NCBI GenBank assembly: GCA_052273845.1
Contig: DAVZHM010000023.1
Coordinates: forward strand, 1 to 22,390
Length of the DNA stretch: 22,390 bases
Source of the DNA: Fimenecus sp052273845
GTDB taxonomy: Bacteria > Bacillota > Clostridia > Oscillospirales > Acutalibacteraceae
Direction: 5' to 3'
Shown: piece after piece, positions 7,828 through 16,111 of the stretch
Layout: every line of letters starts with the position of its first letter
How positions within the stretch are numbered: the first letter of the stretch is position 1
The notes under the pieces: generated by a model
What the model was told of the DNA's origin: nothing
The model's database searches: none
Seen by the model: only the letters and a program-made list of their open reading frames with translations
Program-made: the position numbers and the translations under genes

Positions 7828-9417
7828 ATGCAAATGCAGGATATGCAATCTCTGGTAAATCAAAAAAAAGAACTGCGCGAGTTGCTTTTCCCGAGAGGAT
7901 TTTTGATGACAAATGATACTTGCGTAGACGGCGACGGCTATCCGTTTTACGGTATGTGGAATCGTTCGGAGCATTTCGGCTATACCTTTTTTGTCCATCC
8001 GAAACAAAAGATATTTGCTGTGAAAAACGGTTCGGCAGGCGCTGTTCTGATTGGGCATGCATTTGACCCTGTTTCCGCGGAGCATGTGTATTCGGAGGAA
8101 ATTCTGTTGCAAAACGCACTGCAATACTTTCAAGAAAGTGAGCAGTCCTTTACGGCGTATTTCAACCGTTGGACAGGTTTGTTTGTATTGTTCATTTTTG
8201 ATGCAAACGGATTCCGTATATACGGGGACGCCGCGGGGATGTATACTGTTTTTTACGGTACGCATAACGGGCGGGCGTATTGCGCGTCCCACACAAAGCT
8301 GTTGGGCGACATTTGCGCGTTGCCGTTTGACCCGTATATTGAGCGACTGATTCATTACAAATTCTACGCCTTATTCGGAAAAGCGTTACCGGGCGACTTG
8401 TCGCCGTACAAGGCGTTTAAACGGCTCATTCCGAATCATTTTGTGCAGTGTTGCGACGAAATGTGGCGTACGGTCCGTTTTTTCCCGACGGCGGACAATG
8501 CGCTGTGCCGACTTTCCTATGAGGATGTTGCGGAACACGCAGCAAAGATACTTTCTGAAAGTATGCGTTTGATTTATCAAAAATGGAATCGGTGCGCGAT
8601 TTCGTTAACAGGCGGTTGCGACAGCAAAACAACGCTTTCCTGCACAAACGGTGTTTACGATAAATACACATATTTCAGTTATATTTCTTCGGACAGCGAA
8701 GCGGTGGATGCCGAAGCGGCGTCGCAAATTTGCGAAATGCTGAAACTTCCGCATAAAATATACAGGATTTCCGAAGCGGATGCGGATTTTGAAGACATCC
8801 CTGCCTTAAAGGAAATATTAGAGTATAACAGCGGGTGTATCGGCGCAAGCAATACGAATGATATTCGCAAGCGTGCGTTTTTCCTGAAGCAGGATGATTT
8901 CGATGTGGAGGTAAAGTCTTGGGTGTCCGAAATTGCCCGTGCGTACTATCACAAACGGTTTGCGAAATCTGATTTTCCGCAGGTGTTAACACCGCGGTAT
9001 GCAACCGCTCTTTACAAGGTATTTCTGCATGACCGAAAATTGATTCGGGAAACCGACCGCGTTTTTGCCGATTATTTACAGCAGTATTACACGGCGGAGG
9101 ATTTTGAAAGAATTCCTTGGTACGATTTGTTCTTCTGGGAGTTTCGTATGAGCAGTTGGAACGGGTTGGTTATTACGGGCGAACAGCAGATTTCCTATGA
9201 TATTGCCATTCCGTATAACAACCGTATTTTGCTGCAACTTATGCTTTCGGTACCCGTTGAAAAACGCATAGAAGATGCTTTGCACAAAGACATTATGCGT
9301 CGGATGAATCCGAGTATTTCGGATTGCGGGATTTCTGTGGTGAATGTTAAGCACACGGAGAAAAGAGCAAAATTGGAACGGCTGTATTTGGGTATTTCTG
9401 CGCGAAGACGGTTTTAG
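7828..9417 (+). CDS. Asparagine-synthase-like protein without glutaminase cysteine
   Basis: 529 residues from ATG 7828, eight bases after GGAGG (7815-7819). The upstream in-frame TTG at 7813 lies inside the binding site. The C-terminal half is an asparagine-synthase-type ATP-pyrophosphatase (AANH) domain: the PP-loop appears as SLTGGCDSKT (259-268), a variant of SGGxDS. The N-terminal half keeps the tail of the class II amidotransferase fold (GDAAGMYTVFYG at 133-144 and a YCASHTKLL strand), but the protein starts MQMQ and has no Cys at position 2, so glutamine hydrolysis should not work. Such proteins may use free ammonia or another amine as acceptor. It sits between a uronate-forming dehydrogenase and an ATP-grasp protein, so amide formation on a uronic acid or a hydroxy acid is a reasonable guess. 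Several genes called asparagine synthase occur in O-antigen loci (WbpS makes uronamides). Exact substrate unknown. Confidence 0.82.
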   Translation: MQMQDMQSLVNQKKELRELLFPRGFLMTNDTCVDGDGYPFYGMWNRSEHFGYTFFVHPKQKIFAVKNGSAGAVLIGHAFDPVSAEHVYSEEILLQNALQYFQESEQSFTAYFNRWTGLFVLFIFDANGFRIYGDAAGMYTVFYGTHNGRAYCASHTKLLGDICALPFDPYIERLIHYKFYALFGKALPGDLSPYKAFKRLIPNHFVQCCDEMWRTVRFFPTADNALCRLSYEDVAEHAAKILSESMRLIYQKWNRCAISLTGGCDSKTTLSCTNGVYDKYTYFSYISSDSEAVDAEAASQICEMLKLPHKIYRISEADADFEDIPALKEILEYNSGCIGASNTNDIRKRAFFLKQDDFDVEVKSWVSEIARAYYHKRFAKSDFPQVLTPRYATALYKVFLHDRKLIRETDRVFADYLQQYYTAEDFERIPWYDLFFWEFRMSSWNGLVITGEQQISYDIAIPYNNRILLQLMLSVPVEKRIEDALHKDIMRRMNPSISDCGISVVNVKHTEKRAKLERLYLGISARRRF

Positions 9418-9428
9418 GAGGAAGCATA

Positions 9429-10418
9429 GTGGAGATAATCAATAGAATGAAAACGGTTTTAGCTGAAACGCGAAAGAATGCATCCGAAATTGCTGCAAAA
9501 ACGAATAAGAGCCGTTTTTTGACAGAATTAGATATACTTTATTGTCTTTGCAAGTTTTCAGCGAGCCCGAACAACTATTTGAAGTTTGCGTTTTACAATT
9601 TGAATTCCAAACAGCGCGCCACATATGTTACATACGGTGTAAGCCGCAAAATGATTCAAAAGTTTAATAATCCGAACGATATTCATATTTTTGAGGACAA
9701 GTTGGAATTTGCCGAGGCTTTCAACGATATGTATTGCAGAGATTACATGGATACCTCAAAAATGACTTTTGAAGACTTTAAAACATTTTGTGCGCATAAG
9801 GAGAAATGTATTCTGAAACCGACAGGCGGTTCACAAGGTACAGATATAAAAGTATTGCATCTTTCGGACGCCGACCTTTCGCAGATATATTCTGAAATCA
9901 CGGAAAAGTATGCTTGCGGTTATATGTTGGAAGAATGGATTGAACAGCACCGTGTTTTATCGGAGATTTATCCGAATGCAGTAAACTGTTTACGCATTAT
10001 AACCGTCTATGACGGAAAAACAACGGATTTTCTGACAGGCGGTGTGACTTTTTCGCTGGATTCGGAAATTGCAAACAGCTGCAAACCCTCTATTGTTGCG
10101 CCTGTCGATTTTGAAACCGGAATACTGTATAAACCTGCGGCAACCTTCGGCAGTCCGCTTTATGCAAATCATCCGACAACCGGTGCAAGAATTTTAGGCG
10201 TGCAACTTCCTTTTTGGGAGGAAACCGTAAATATGCTGAAACGCGCCGGCGAACGCGTGCCGTCCGTCGGTTATATCGGCTGGGATGTTGCGCTGACGCC
10301 GAACGGACCGATTTTAATTGAAGGGAATACAACGCCCGGATATAAGTATTACCAGATTCCGAAGCATTTGGAAAACGGAATCGGAAACAAAGCAAGATAT
10401 GAGAAAAATTTGAAATAG
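9429..10418 (+). CDS. Sugar-transfer-associated ATP-grasp family protein
   Basis: 329 residues from GTG 9429, with AGGAGG (9416-9421) overlapping the previous stop and seven bases before the start. ATP-grasp features: K130 and the Gly-rich loop in ILKPTGGSQGTDI (128-140), the LEEWIEQH hinge (167-174), and a C-terminal Mg-ATP site with D286 (GYIGWDVALT) and E298/N300 in LIEGNTTPG. This is the pattern of the ATPgrasp_ST group found in polysaccharide loci and related to alpha-L-glutamate ligase-like proteins. Enzymes of this superfamily join a carboxylate to an amine through an acyl-phosphate. The gene is more A+T-rich than the flanking dehydrogenase and epimerase and uses ATA and AGA codons more. 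With the preceding gene it may form a two-gene amidation or ligation cassette (inference). Confidence 0.85.
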   Translation: MEIINRMKTVLAETRKNASEIAAKTNKSRFLTELDILYCLCKFSASPNNYLKFAFYNLNSKQRATYVTYGVSRKMIQKFNNPNDIHIFEDKLEFAEAFNDMYCRDYMDTSKMTFEDFKTFCAHKEKCILKPTGGSQGTDIKVLHLSDADLSQIYSEITEKYACGYMLEEWIEQHRVLSEIYPNAVNCLRIITVYDGKTTDFLTGGVTFSLDSEIANSCKPSIVAPVDFETGILYKPAATFGSPLYANHPTTGARILGVQLPFWEETVNMLKRAGERVPSVGYIGWDVALTPNGPILIEGNTTPGYKYYQIPKHLENGIGNKARYEKNLK

Positions 10419-10429
10419 GGTGAATAGAA

Positions 10430-11404
10430 ATGGGATACAAAACCATTACATTTCCGACGGACACGGTTTTTCTTGTCACAGGTGCGGCGGGGTTTATCGG
10501 CTCGAACCTTTGCGAAGCGATTTTAGAAAAAGGGTGTAAAGTAAAAGCGCTTGACGACCTTTCAACAGGAAAACAGGCAAATATTGACCTGTTTCTGGAC
10601 AATCCGAATTACACCTTTATCCAAGGGGATATTAAGGATTTGGACACCTGCTTAGAAGCCTGCAAAGGTGTAGATTATGTGCTCAATCAGGCGGCTTGGG
10701 GCAGTGTGCCTCGTTCCATTGAAATGCCGTTGTTTTATTGCAGAAACAATATTGAGGGTACGCTCAATATGCTCGAAGCGGCGCGGCAAAACGGCGTGAA
10801 AAAGTTTGTGTATGCTTCTTCTTCCTCGGTTTACGGGGACGAGCCGAATTTGCCGAAAACCGAAGGGCGAGAGGGGAATTTGCTTTCCCCTTATGCGCTT
10901 ACAAAACGCTGTGACGAGGAATGGGCAAAACTTTACACCAAACTTTACGGTCTGGATACCTACGGTATGCGCTATTTTAATGTGTTCGGCAGACGCCAAG
11001 ACCCCGACGGGGCATATGCCGCGGTCATTCCGAAATTCTTAAAACAGTTGATGCACGGCGAAACGCCGACCATCAACGGCGACGGCAAACAGAGCCGTGA
11101 CTTTACTTATATTGACAATGTTATTGAAGCAAATTTGAAAGCGTGTCTTGCCCCGCACGAAGCGGCAGGCGAAGCATTCAACATCGCTTACGGCGGCAGA
11201 GAATTTTTGATTGATATTTATTACGGGCTTACGAAAGCCTTAAATGTCGATATTGAACCGAATTTCGGTCCCGACCGCAAAGGGGACATCAAGCACTCCA
11301 ACGCCGATATCACCAAGGCGAAAACCCTTTTGGGATACAGTCCCGATTACAGTTTTGCGGACGGTATCAAACTTGCCATTGATTGGTATAAGGAGAATTT
11401 GTAA
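10430..11404 (+). CDS. wbpP: UDP-N-acetylglucosamine 4-epimerase (WbpP/TviC-type SDR)
   Basis: 324 residues, ATG preceded by a modest AGGGTG site. It is an extended short-chain dehydrogenase/reductase with TGAAGFIGSN (17-26), an acidic pair at 42-43 (LDDLSTGK) for NAD, an ASSSSVYGD stretch with serines 130-133, and the catalytic Y155-xxx-K159. The segment NQAAWGSVPRSI (86-97) is the signature I associate with WbpP and TviC, which interconvert UDP-GlcNAc and UDP-GalNAc (and the uronic acid forms). That fits the WbpO/TviB-like dehydrogenase encoded earlier. Length is slightly under the ~340 residues of WbpP. The preference for N-acetylated substrates is known for the family and not proven here. 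The two partner genes are separated by the Asn-synthase/ATP-grasp pair. Confidence 0.9.
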   Translation: MGYKTITFPTDTVFLVTGAAGFIGSNLCEAILEKGCKVKALDDLSTGKQANIDLFLDNPNYTFIQGDIKDLDTCLEACKGVDYVLNQAAWGSVPRSIEMPLFYCRNNIEGTLNMLEAARQNGVKKFVYASSSSVYGDEPNLPKTEGREGNLLSPYALTKRCDEEWAKLYTKLYGLDTYGMRYFNVFGRRQDPDGAYAAVIPKFLKQLMHGETPTINGDGKQSRDFTYIDNVIEANLKACLAPHEAAGEAFNIAYGGREFLIDIYYGLTKALNVDIEPNFGPDRKGDIKHSNADITKAKTLLGYSPDYSFADGIKLAIDWYKENL

Positions 11405-11470
11405 TGGCAAAAATGTGCGTCATTTAACCGTTGTGGTGCGTAAAACAATAAAGAAACAAAGAGGTATGTA

Positions 11471-12511
11471 ATGGAACCGCTTGTCAGCATTGTTATTCCT
11501 GTATATAAAACCGAAAAATACCTGCGTTCGAGCGTTGCATCTGCCGTGGGGCAAACCTATGCAAACACCGAAATTATTTTGGTGGATGACGGCTCGCCCG
11601 ACAATTGCCCTGCCCTTTGCGACGCTTTGGCAAAGGAATACGGCAAGATTTCCGTGATTCATAAAGAAAACGGCGGTCTTTCCACCGCACGAAATGCGGG
11701 GATAGAGAAAGCCGCGGGAAGATACATTCTGTTTTTGGATTCCGACGACACGCTTTCTGAAGCAGCGGTTGCGGATATGGTGAATATTGCAACAGCCGAG
11801 CAAAGTCAGGCGGTTATCCCGAACACATACATAAAGGTATTTGAAAGCGGCGAAAAAGAGATGCCCGCTTCTCACTTCCCGAAAGAAATGTTTTCAAAGG
11901 ACCCGAAGGTGTTTGCACTCGAGGTGCTCATCGGCAAGAGCAGGGCAAGCCGTTCTACGGCGGTACTTTATGATTTACAATTGATAAAAGAAAAGCATAT
12001 CCGTTACCTTGCGGGGCGCATTTCCGAAGATTTCTTTTTCAATTTGGACTTTTTCTCGGCGGCTGAAAAAATCTCTCTGTATGAAAAACCCTCGCTTTAT
12101 AATTTGAAGCGTGCGGGTAGCGTTTCCGCTTCTTATTACGAGAACTTTTTTGATACCGTGCTCGAAATGGACGAAGAGGTGGAAAAGTTTTTGAAAAAAC
12201 TTTACAATTCAAAGTACCAAGACCGCATTGCAGGCAAACGGGAAACGCTGTTGTATCGAAATTTGTTGGCTTTTGCCGTTTCTGTGATGGGCAATAAAAA
12301 TGTACCGTATGCCGCGCGGCGTAAAAAGTGTATGGAGATGTTTTTGCACCCCCGTTTTCAGGCCGCTTTAAAAAACGGTGCGTCTGTGCCGTTTTTTGAA
12401 GGCCGATTCCAACGGATTTATATGGGGATTTCTTTAAAACTCATCAAAGCAAGGCTGTATAGGCTCACTTGCTTGTTGACATGCATCGCCGCAAAAATCA
12501 AAGCGGTGTGA
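11471..12511 (+). CDS. Family 2 glycosyltransferase
   Basis: 346 residues, ATG with AAAGAGG upstream. The N-terminal GT-A domain shows SIVIPVYKTEKYL (6-18), VDDGSPD (38-44), the ENGGLSTARNAG segment (67-77) and the metal-binding DSDD (90-93). A later E-D pair (186-187, GRISEDFFF) fits the catalytic base region of capsule GT2 enzymes. The C-terminal ~100 residues are helical and basic and end in a hydrophobic patch (LTCLLTCIAAKI) that may touch the membrane. GT2 enzymes invert the sugar linkage and act on lipid-linked intermediates in the cytoplasm. The 66-base gap before this gene is the longest within the sugar operon and shows no convincing promoter or terminator. Donor sugar unknown. Confidence 0.92.
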   Translation: MEPLVSIVIPVYKTEKYLRSSVASAVGQTYANTEIILVDDGSPDNCPALCDALAKEYGKISVIHKENGGLSTARNAGIEKAAGRYILFLDSDDTLSEAAVADMVNIATAEQSQAVIPNTYIKVFESGEKEMPASHFPKEMFSKDPKVFALEVLIGKSRASRSTAVLYDLQLIKEKHIRYLAGRISEDFFFNLDFFSAAEKISLYEKPSLYNLKRAGSVSASYYENFFDTVLEMDEEVEKFLKKLYNSKYQDRIAGKRETLLYRNLLAFAVSVMGNKNVPYAARRKKCMEMFLHPRFQAALKNGASVPFFEGRFQRIYMGISLKLIKARLYRLTCLLTCIAAKIKAV

Positions 12512-12520
12512 GGGAGAGCT

Positions 12521-13813
12521 ATGAGAATCTTAATTGTTTCCAATTCGCCGTGGCGCAGTGACAACAGTTTCGGCAATTCCTTTTCCAATATTTTTGAAGG
12601 GATTCCCGATTTGGAAATTGCCAACATTTACTGCAAATACGGCAAGCCGCAAACCAAAGCGGCAACACGGTTTTTTCAAATTACAGAAAAATCACTTATT
12701 AAAAATTTGCTGAAAGGTACGCCTTCAGGGCGGGAAGTGCACAATGATGACACGCCGACTTTGACGCTCAACACGGGCGAAGCGGCGTTTAACAAAATAA
12801 AGCGTTATAAAAGCATTCCGATGTATTGGGCGCGTGCGTTGATTTGGAAAATCGGGCGTTGGAAATCCAAGGAATTGATTTCGTTTTTGGACGATTTTAA
12901 ACCCGATTTGCTGTTCATCCCCGTCTATTATTCGCATTATTTGCACGACATCAACCGCTTTATTTTAAAGCGATACCATATTCCCGCACTCGGCTATGTT
13001 TCCGACGATGTGTATACGTTAAAGCAGTTTTCGCTGTCGCCGCTTTTTTGGATTGACCGCCTTATTCTGCGTCCGAAAATGAAAAAAGTTTTTTCGTGGT
13101 GCAAAACGGTGTATGTCATTACCGAAACCCAACGGCGCGAATATGCGGCAATTTTTGGCGATAAATTCAAGGTACTTACAAAATGTGCTTCCTTTTCCGA
13201 TGAAAACAAACCCGCCCCCAAAACGCCGCAAAAGCCTTTGAAACTTTTGTATGCGGGGAATGTCAGCCACGGCAGATTTTTGATTTTGTCGAAATTGGCA
13301 AGCGATATTGCCCGCCAAAACGGGGAAATGCAGAAATTTGAACTGTATGTTTACACTTCTACACCGCTTAGTGAACAGCAAAAAGCATCGTTGCAAATCG
13401 AAAACAGCGCATATTTGCATCCGCCCGTTTCGTATGCGGAAATTTTGGAAATTCAGAAAAATTCCGATATTCTCGTCCACGCCGAAGCGTTTGATTTGAA
13501 AGAGAGACTTGCAACGCACCAGTCTTTTTCCACGAAGATTGTAGACTATTTGTCATCAAACCGTTGCATTTTGGCAATCGGGAGCGAAACTTGCGCTTCA
13601 ATTCAGTATTTTATTGAGAACGGTTGTGCCGCTGTGGCAAAAACACCGTCCGAAATCGAAACAAGGCTTTCGGAATTATATGCTTCACCATCTGCTTTGC
13701 AAGAATACGCCGAAAAGGCGTGGCAAAGCGGCAAAGCACACCATGAACGCACACAAATGCAAAAAGATTTGTTGTGCGAATTGCAAAACGCCGTAGGGGA
13801 GGGAAATGCGTGA
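12521..13813 (+). CDS. GT-B fold glycosyltransferase (GT4-like, divergent)
   Basis: 430 residues, ATG right after a GGGAGAG site. The N-terminal Rossmann-like domain begins MRILIVSNSPWRSDNSFG, and the linker carries YVSDDVYTL (159-167). The C-terminal domain has LLYAGNVSHGRF (242-253) and FSTKIVDYLSSNRCILAIG (336-354), the usual donor-site region of GT4-type enzymes. I do not see a clean E-x7-E motif; the corresponding place holds the STKIVDYL variant common in poorly characterised capsule transferases. It overlaps the next gene by four bases (GTGA), so translation is probably coupled. Glycosyltransferase function is likely; donor, acceptor and exact family are not clear. Confidence 0.8.
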   Translation: MRILIVSNSPWRSDNSFGNSFSNIFEGIPDLEIANIYCKYGKPQTKAATRFFQITEKSLIKNLLKGTPSGREVHNDDTPTLTLNTGEAAFNKIKRYKSIPMYWARALIWKIGRWKSKELISFLDDFKPDLLFIPVYYSHYLHDINRFILKRYHIPALGYVSDDVYTLKQFSLSPLFWIDRLILRPKMKKVFSWCKTVYVITETQRREYAAIFGDKFKVLTKCASFSDENKPAPKTPQKPLKLLYAGNVSHGRFLILSKLASDIARQNGEMQKFELYVYTSTPLSEQQKASLQIENSAYLHPPVSYAEILEIQKNSDILVHAEAFDLKERLATHQSFSTKIVDYLSSNRCILAIGSETCASIQYFIENGCAAVAKTPSEIETRLSELYASPSALQEYAEKAWQSGKAHHERTQMQKDLLCELQNAVGEGNA

Positions 13814-15033
13814 AAGTTGTGCACATCAACGCCGTTTACAAATACGGCAGTACAGGCAGAAGCCTGATGGAACTGAATGAAGATTTGAATCGTCTCGGCG
13901 TGGAATCACACTGCGCCTGCTCCAGAACTTACGGGTGTCCGGACGTTTATCAAATCGGCGATGAAAAGTCGATTAAACTGCATGGGCTGTTTTCCCGTCT
14001 TACGGGCAAACAAGGGTATTTTTCAAAACAAAATACGAAAAAACTGCTTCGGTATATAGATTCTCTTTCACCCGATGTGGTGCATTTGCACAATCTGCAC
14101 GCCAATTATGTGCATCTGCCGATGCTCCTTTCATATCTTGCAAAAAAAGATATTGCCACGGTGATTATGTTGCATGACTGTTGGTTTTTCACGGGCAAAT
14201 GTATACACTACACCACACAAGGGTGCTACAAATGGGAAACCCACTGTGAGAACTGCCCGCAGATTCATGAGGGCAATAACAGTTGGTTTTTCGACCGTAC
14301 AAAATCGGTGCATGAGGACCGTATTCGGTTGTTTCAAGCCATTCCGCGCCTTGCCATTGTCGGCATTTCCGATTGGGTGACGAACGAGTGTCGCCGTTCA
14401 CCGATTGCGAAAAACGCGAAGATTACAAAACGCGTTTATTTGTGGATTGATTTGGACAAGTTCCGCCCCGTGAACGCAGACAAAAAGCGCGCTGAACTCG
14501 GGCTTACCGATAAATTTGTGATTTTGGGCGTTGCCGAGCAGTGGGGCAACCCGAAAGGGCTTGACCGTTTTCTGCATTTGGCAACACAGATTTCGCCCGA
14601 AAAACAAATTGTTTTGGTAGGCAATCCCGCACCCGATGTGGAACTGCCCGATAATGTGCTTTGTGTGGGCAAAACGAGCAGCCAAGAAGAATTGGCGGAA
14701 TTTTACTCCCTTGCCGATGTGTTTGTGACTTTTTCGTATCAGGAAACGTTTGGGAAAGTGTCTGCTGAGGCGATAGCCTGCGGTACACCTGTGGTTTGCT
14801 ATAATTCCACTGCCTGTCCCGAACTTGTGGGCAAAAACTGCGGTATTGTGGTAGAAAAAACCGATGAAAACGGCATTTTTGAAGCCGTCAACGAAATTCA
14901 AAGAAACGGAAAAGCACAGTATTCCGAGCAATGCGTGCGTTTTGCCAACGAAAATTTCAGCCGTCAAAAACTCACGCGTGAGTTTATTGAAATATATGAG
15001 GAATTAGAGGCTTGTAAAGCCGAGAAACGATGA
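13810..15033 (+). CDS. Family 4 glycosyltransferase with Cys cluster (WcaC-like)
   Basis: 407 residues from GTG 13810, chosen because GGGGAGGG (13795-13802) is about seven bases upstream and the GTGA overlap matches the previous stop. An ATG at 13774 in frame lies well inside the preceding gene. The N-terminal domain has NAVYKYGSTGRS (7-18) and VHLHNLHANY (91-100). A conserved Cys-rich insert follows (C131, C139, C146 and C149 with H133), typical of this GT4 subgroup and possibly a metal or structural site. The C-terminal domain has VAEQWGNPKGLD (241-252) and the E-x7-E motif at E312/E320 (YQETFGKVSAEAIACG). It should transfer a sugar to the lipid-linked repeat unit in the cytoplasm. Directly followed, after ten bases, by the first EpsG-like gene. 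Confidence 0.92.
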   Translation: MKVVHINAVYKYGSTGRSLMELNEDLNRLGVESHCACSRTYGCPDVYQIGDEKSIKLHGLFSRLTGKQGYFSKQNTKKLLRYIDSLSPDVVHLHNLHANYVHLPMLLSYLAKKDIATVIMLHDCWFFTGKCIHYTTQGCYKWETHCENCPQIHEGNNSWFFDRTKSVHEDRIRLFQAIPRLAIVGISDWVTNECRRSPIAKNAKITKRVYLWIDLDKFRPVNADKKRAELGLTDKFVILGVAEQWGNPKGLDRFLHLATQISPEKQIVLVGNPAPDVELPDNVLCVGKTSSQEELAEFYSLADVFVTFSYQETFGKVSAEAIACGTPVVCYNSTACPELVGKNCGIVVEKTDENGIFEAVNEIQRNGKAQYSEQCVRFANENFSRQKLTREFIEIYEELEACKAEKR

Positions 15034-15043
15034 AGGATAAAAA

Positions 15044-16096
15044 ATGAATATTTATGTAGTAAATATCCTTTTGACCTTCGTTTGGGCGTTTATATTTTTA
15101 GGTATTTTTCGAGGGGATAAGGGCAAAAAAATCTTTTGTGCGCTGACAGGCGTGCAATGGATACTCATATCGGGCTTGCGCGGGATGTCCGTCAGCCCCG
15201 ATATGGTTAGTTATCAGCGAAAATTCAATACTGCTTTGAAAACACCGTGGAGTCAGTTGTTTGACAATTTCTACCTCGTTTATGTTGAAGAAGAAGGCAA
15301 GGACCCGGGCTATGCGGTATTTGAAAAAATCGTGCAGATATTCACAAAAGATTTCCAAGTTTTTTTGTTTATTGTGGCTGTGCTGTTTTTTGTGGGACTT
15401 GCCGTTTGGGTATATAAGAATTCTACGCAGCCGCTTTTGAGTATGCTGATTTTCGACTCTTTCCTGTTTTCGTTTTTCGCGCTGACGGGTACGCGGCAAA
15501 CACTTGCTACGCTTTTGATGGTCTTTATCGGCGGGTATTTTATCAAAGAACGAAAATTCTGGCCGTTTTTGTTGATTTCCTTGGTGGCGTTCACCATACA
15601 TAAATCTTCCGTATGCGTTTTCCCGTTTTACTTTATCTCGCAAATTGAAATCGGTAAAAAATACGTGGCAGGCATGTTGTGCGCCGTACCGATTTTGTTC
15701 GTGTTTCGTAACCAATATTTTTATTTCCTCGGTGCGTTGGTCGGTTATGAATACGGGGAATTGGACCGCGGCGGCGCGTGGGGATTTACCACCATGTATA
15801 TGGCGGTTATTTTGACGGCTTTGCTGTTGCTTCGCTATGTAAAACTGCGGACACCGCAATACAAGTTGTATTACAACGCGTTGTTTATGGGCGCAATCTT
15901 TTTGCCTTTGGTATTTGTGAATCCCGCGGCAATGCGTGTGGTGCAGTATTACTCTTTATATTTAATGCTTCTCATGCCGAGTTTTATTTCCTGCTTCGGC
16001 AAAAAATTGCGTACACCCGTCTATGCGGTTATGGTGTTAGTATTGTTGGCAGTGACCAATGTGTACCGGTATTCATTTGAATTCTTTTGGCAATAA
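15044..16096 (+). CDS. EpsG-family polysaccharide polymerase, copy 1 of 3
   Basis: 350 residues, ATG with GAAGGA nearby. It is a polytopic membrane protein of roughly ten hydrophobic segments with short charged loops. Motifs shared with the next two genes: ISGLRGM (42-48), KDPGYAVFEKIVQIFT (86-101), ALTGTRQT (146-153), FTIHKSS (183-189), LVGYEY, and a C-terminal VFVNPAAMRVVQYYSL followed by ATNVYRY and FFWQ. The H-K-S segment and the Arg in TGxRQT fit the EpsG (Wzy-like) family, thought to polymerise lipid-linked repeat units at the outer face of the membrane. Copy 1 is the most divergent of the three; copies 2 and 3 are closer to one another. Family membership is by pattern; polymerase function is inferred. 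Confidence 0.87.
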   Translation: MNIYVVNILLTFVWAFIFLGIFRGDKGKKIFCALTGVQWILISGLRGMSVSPDMVSYQRKFNTALKTPWSQLFDNFYLVYVEEEGKDPGYAVFEKIVQIFTKDFQVFLFIVAVLFFVGLAVWVYKNSTQPLLSMLIFDSFLFSFFALTGTRQTLATLLMVFIGGYFIKERKFWPFLLISLVAFTIHKSSVCVFPFYFISQIEIGKKYVAGMLCAVPILFVFRNQYFYFLGALVGYEYGELDRGGAWGFTTMYMAVILTALLLLRYVKLRTPQYKLYYNALFMGAIFLPLVFVNPAAMRVVQYYSLYLMLLMPSFISCFGKKLRTPVYAVMVLVLLAVTNVYRYSFEFFWQ

Positions 16097-16111
16097 GAAA
16101 AGGATGCTATT

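Noticed and set aside
7265..8119. Antisense open frame of 284 codons across the dehydrogenase/Asn-synthase-like junction
   Set aside because: Spans two sense genes and has no start signal or motif.
11405..11470. 66-base gap between the epimerase and GT2 considered as an internal promoter or gene remnant
   Set aside because: Only weak -35/-10 look-alikes at poor spacing, no hairpin and no open frame of note. It holds just the AAAGAGG site for the GT2.
15098..15859. Antisense open frame of 253 codons opposite EpsG copy 1, with similar frames opposite copies 2 and 3
   Set aside because: The recurrence follows from the duplicated sense genes. The proteins are Lys/Gln/His-rich with no domain, as expected for the complement of membrane-protein codons.
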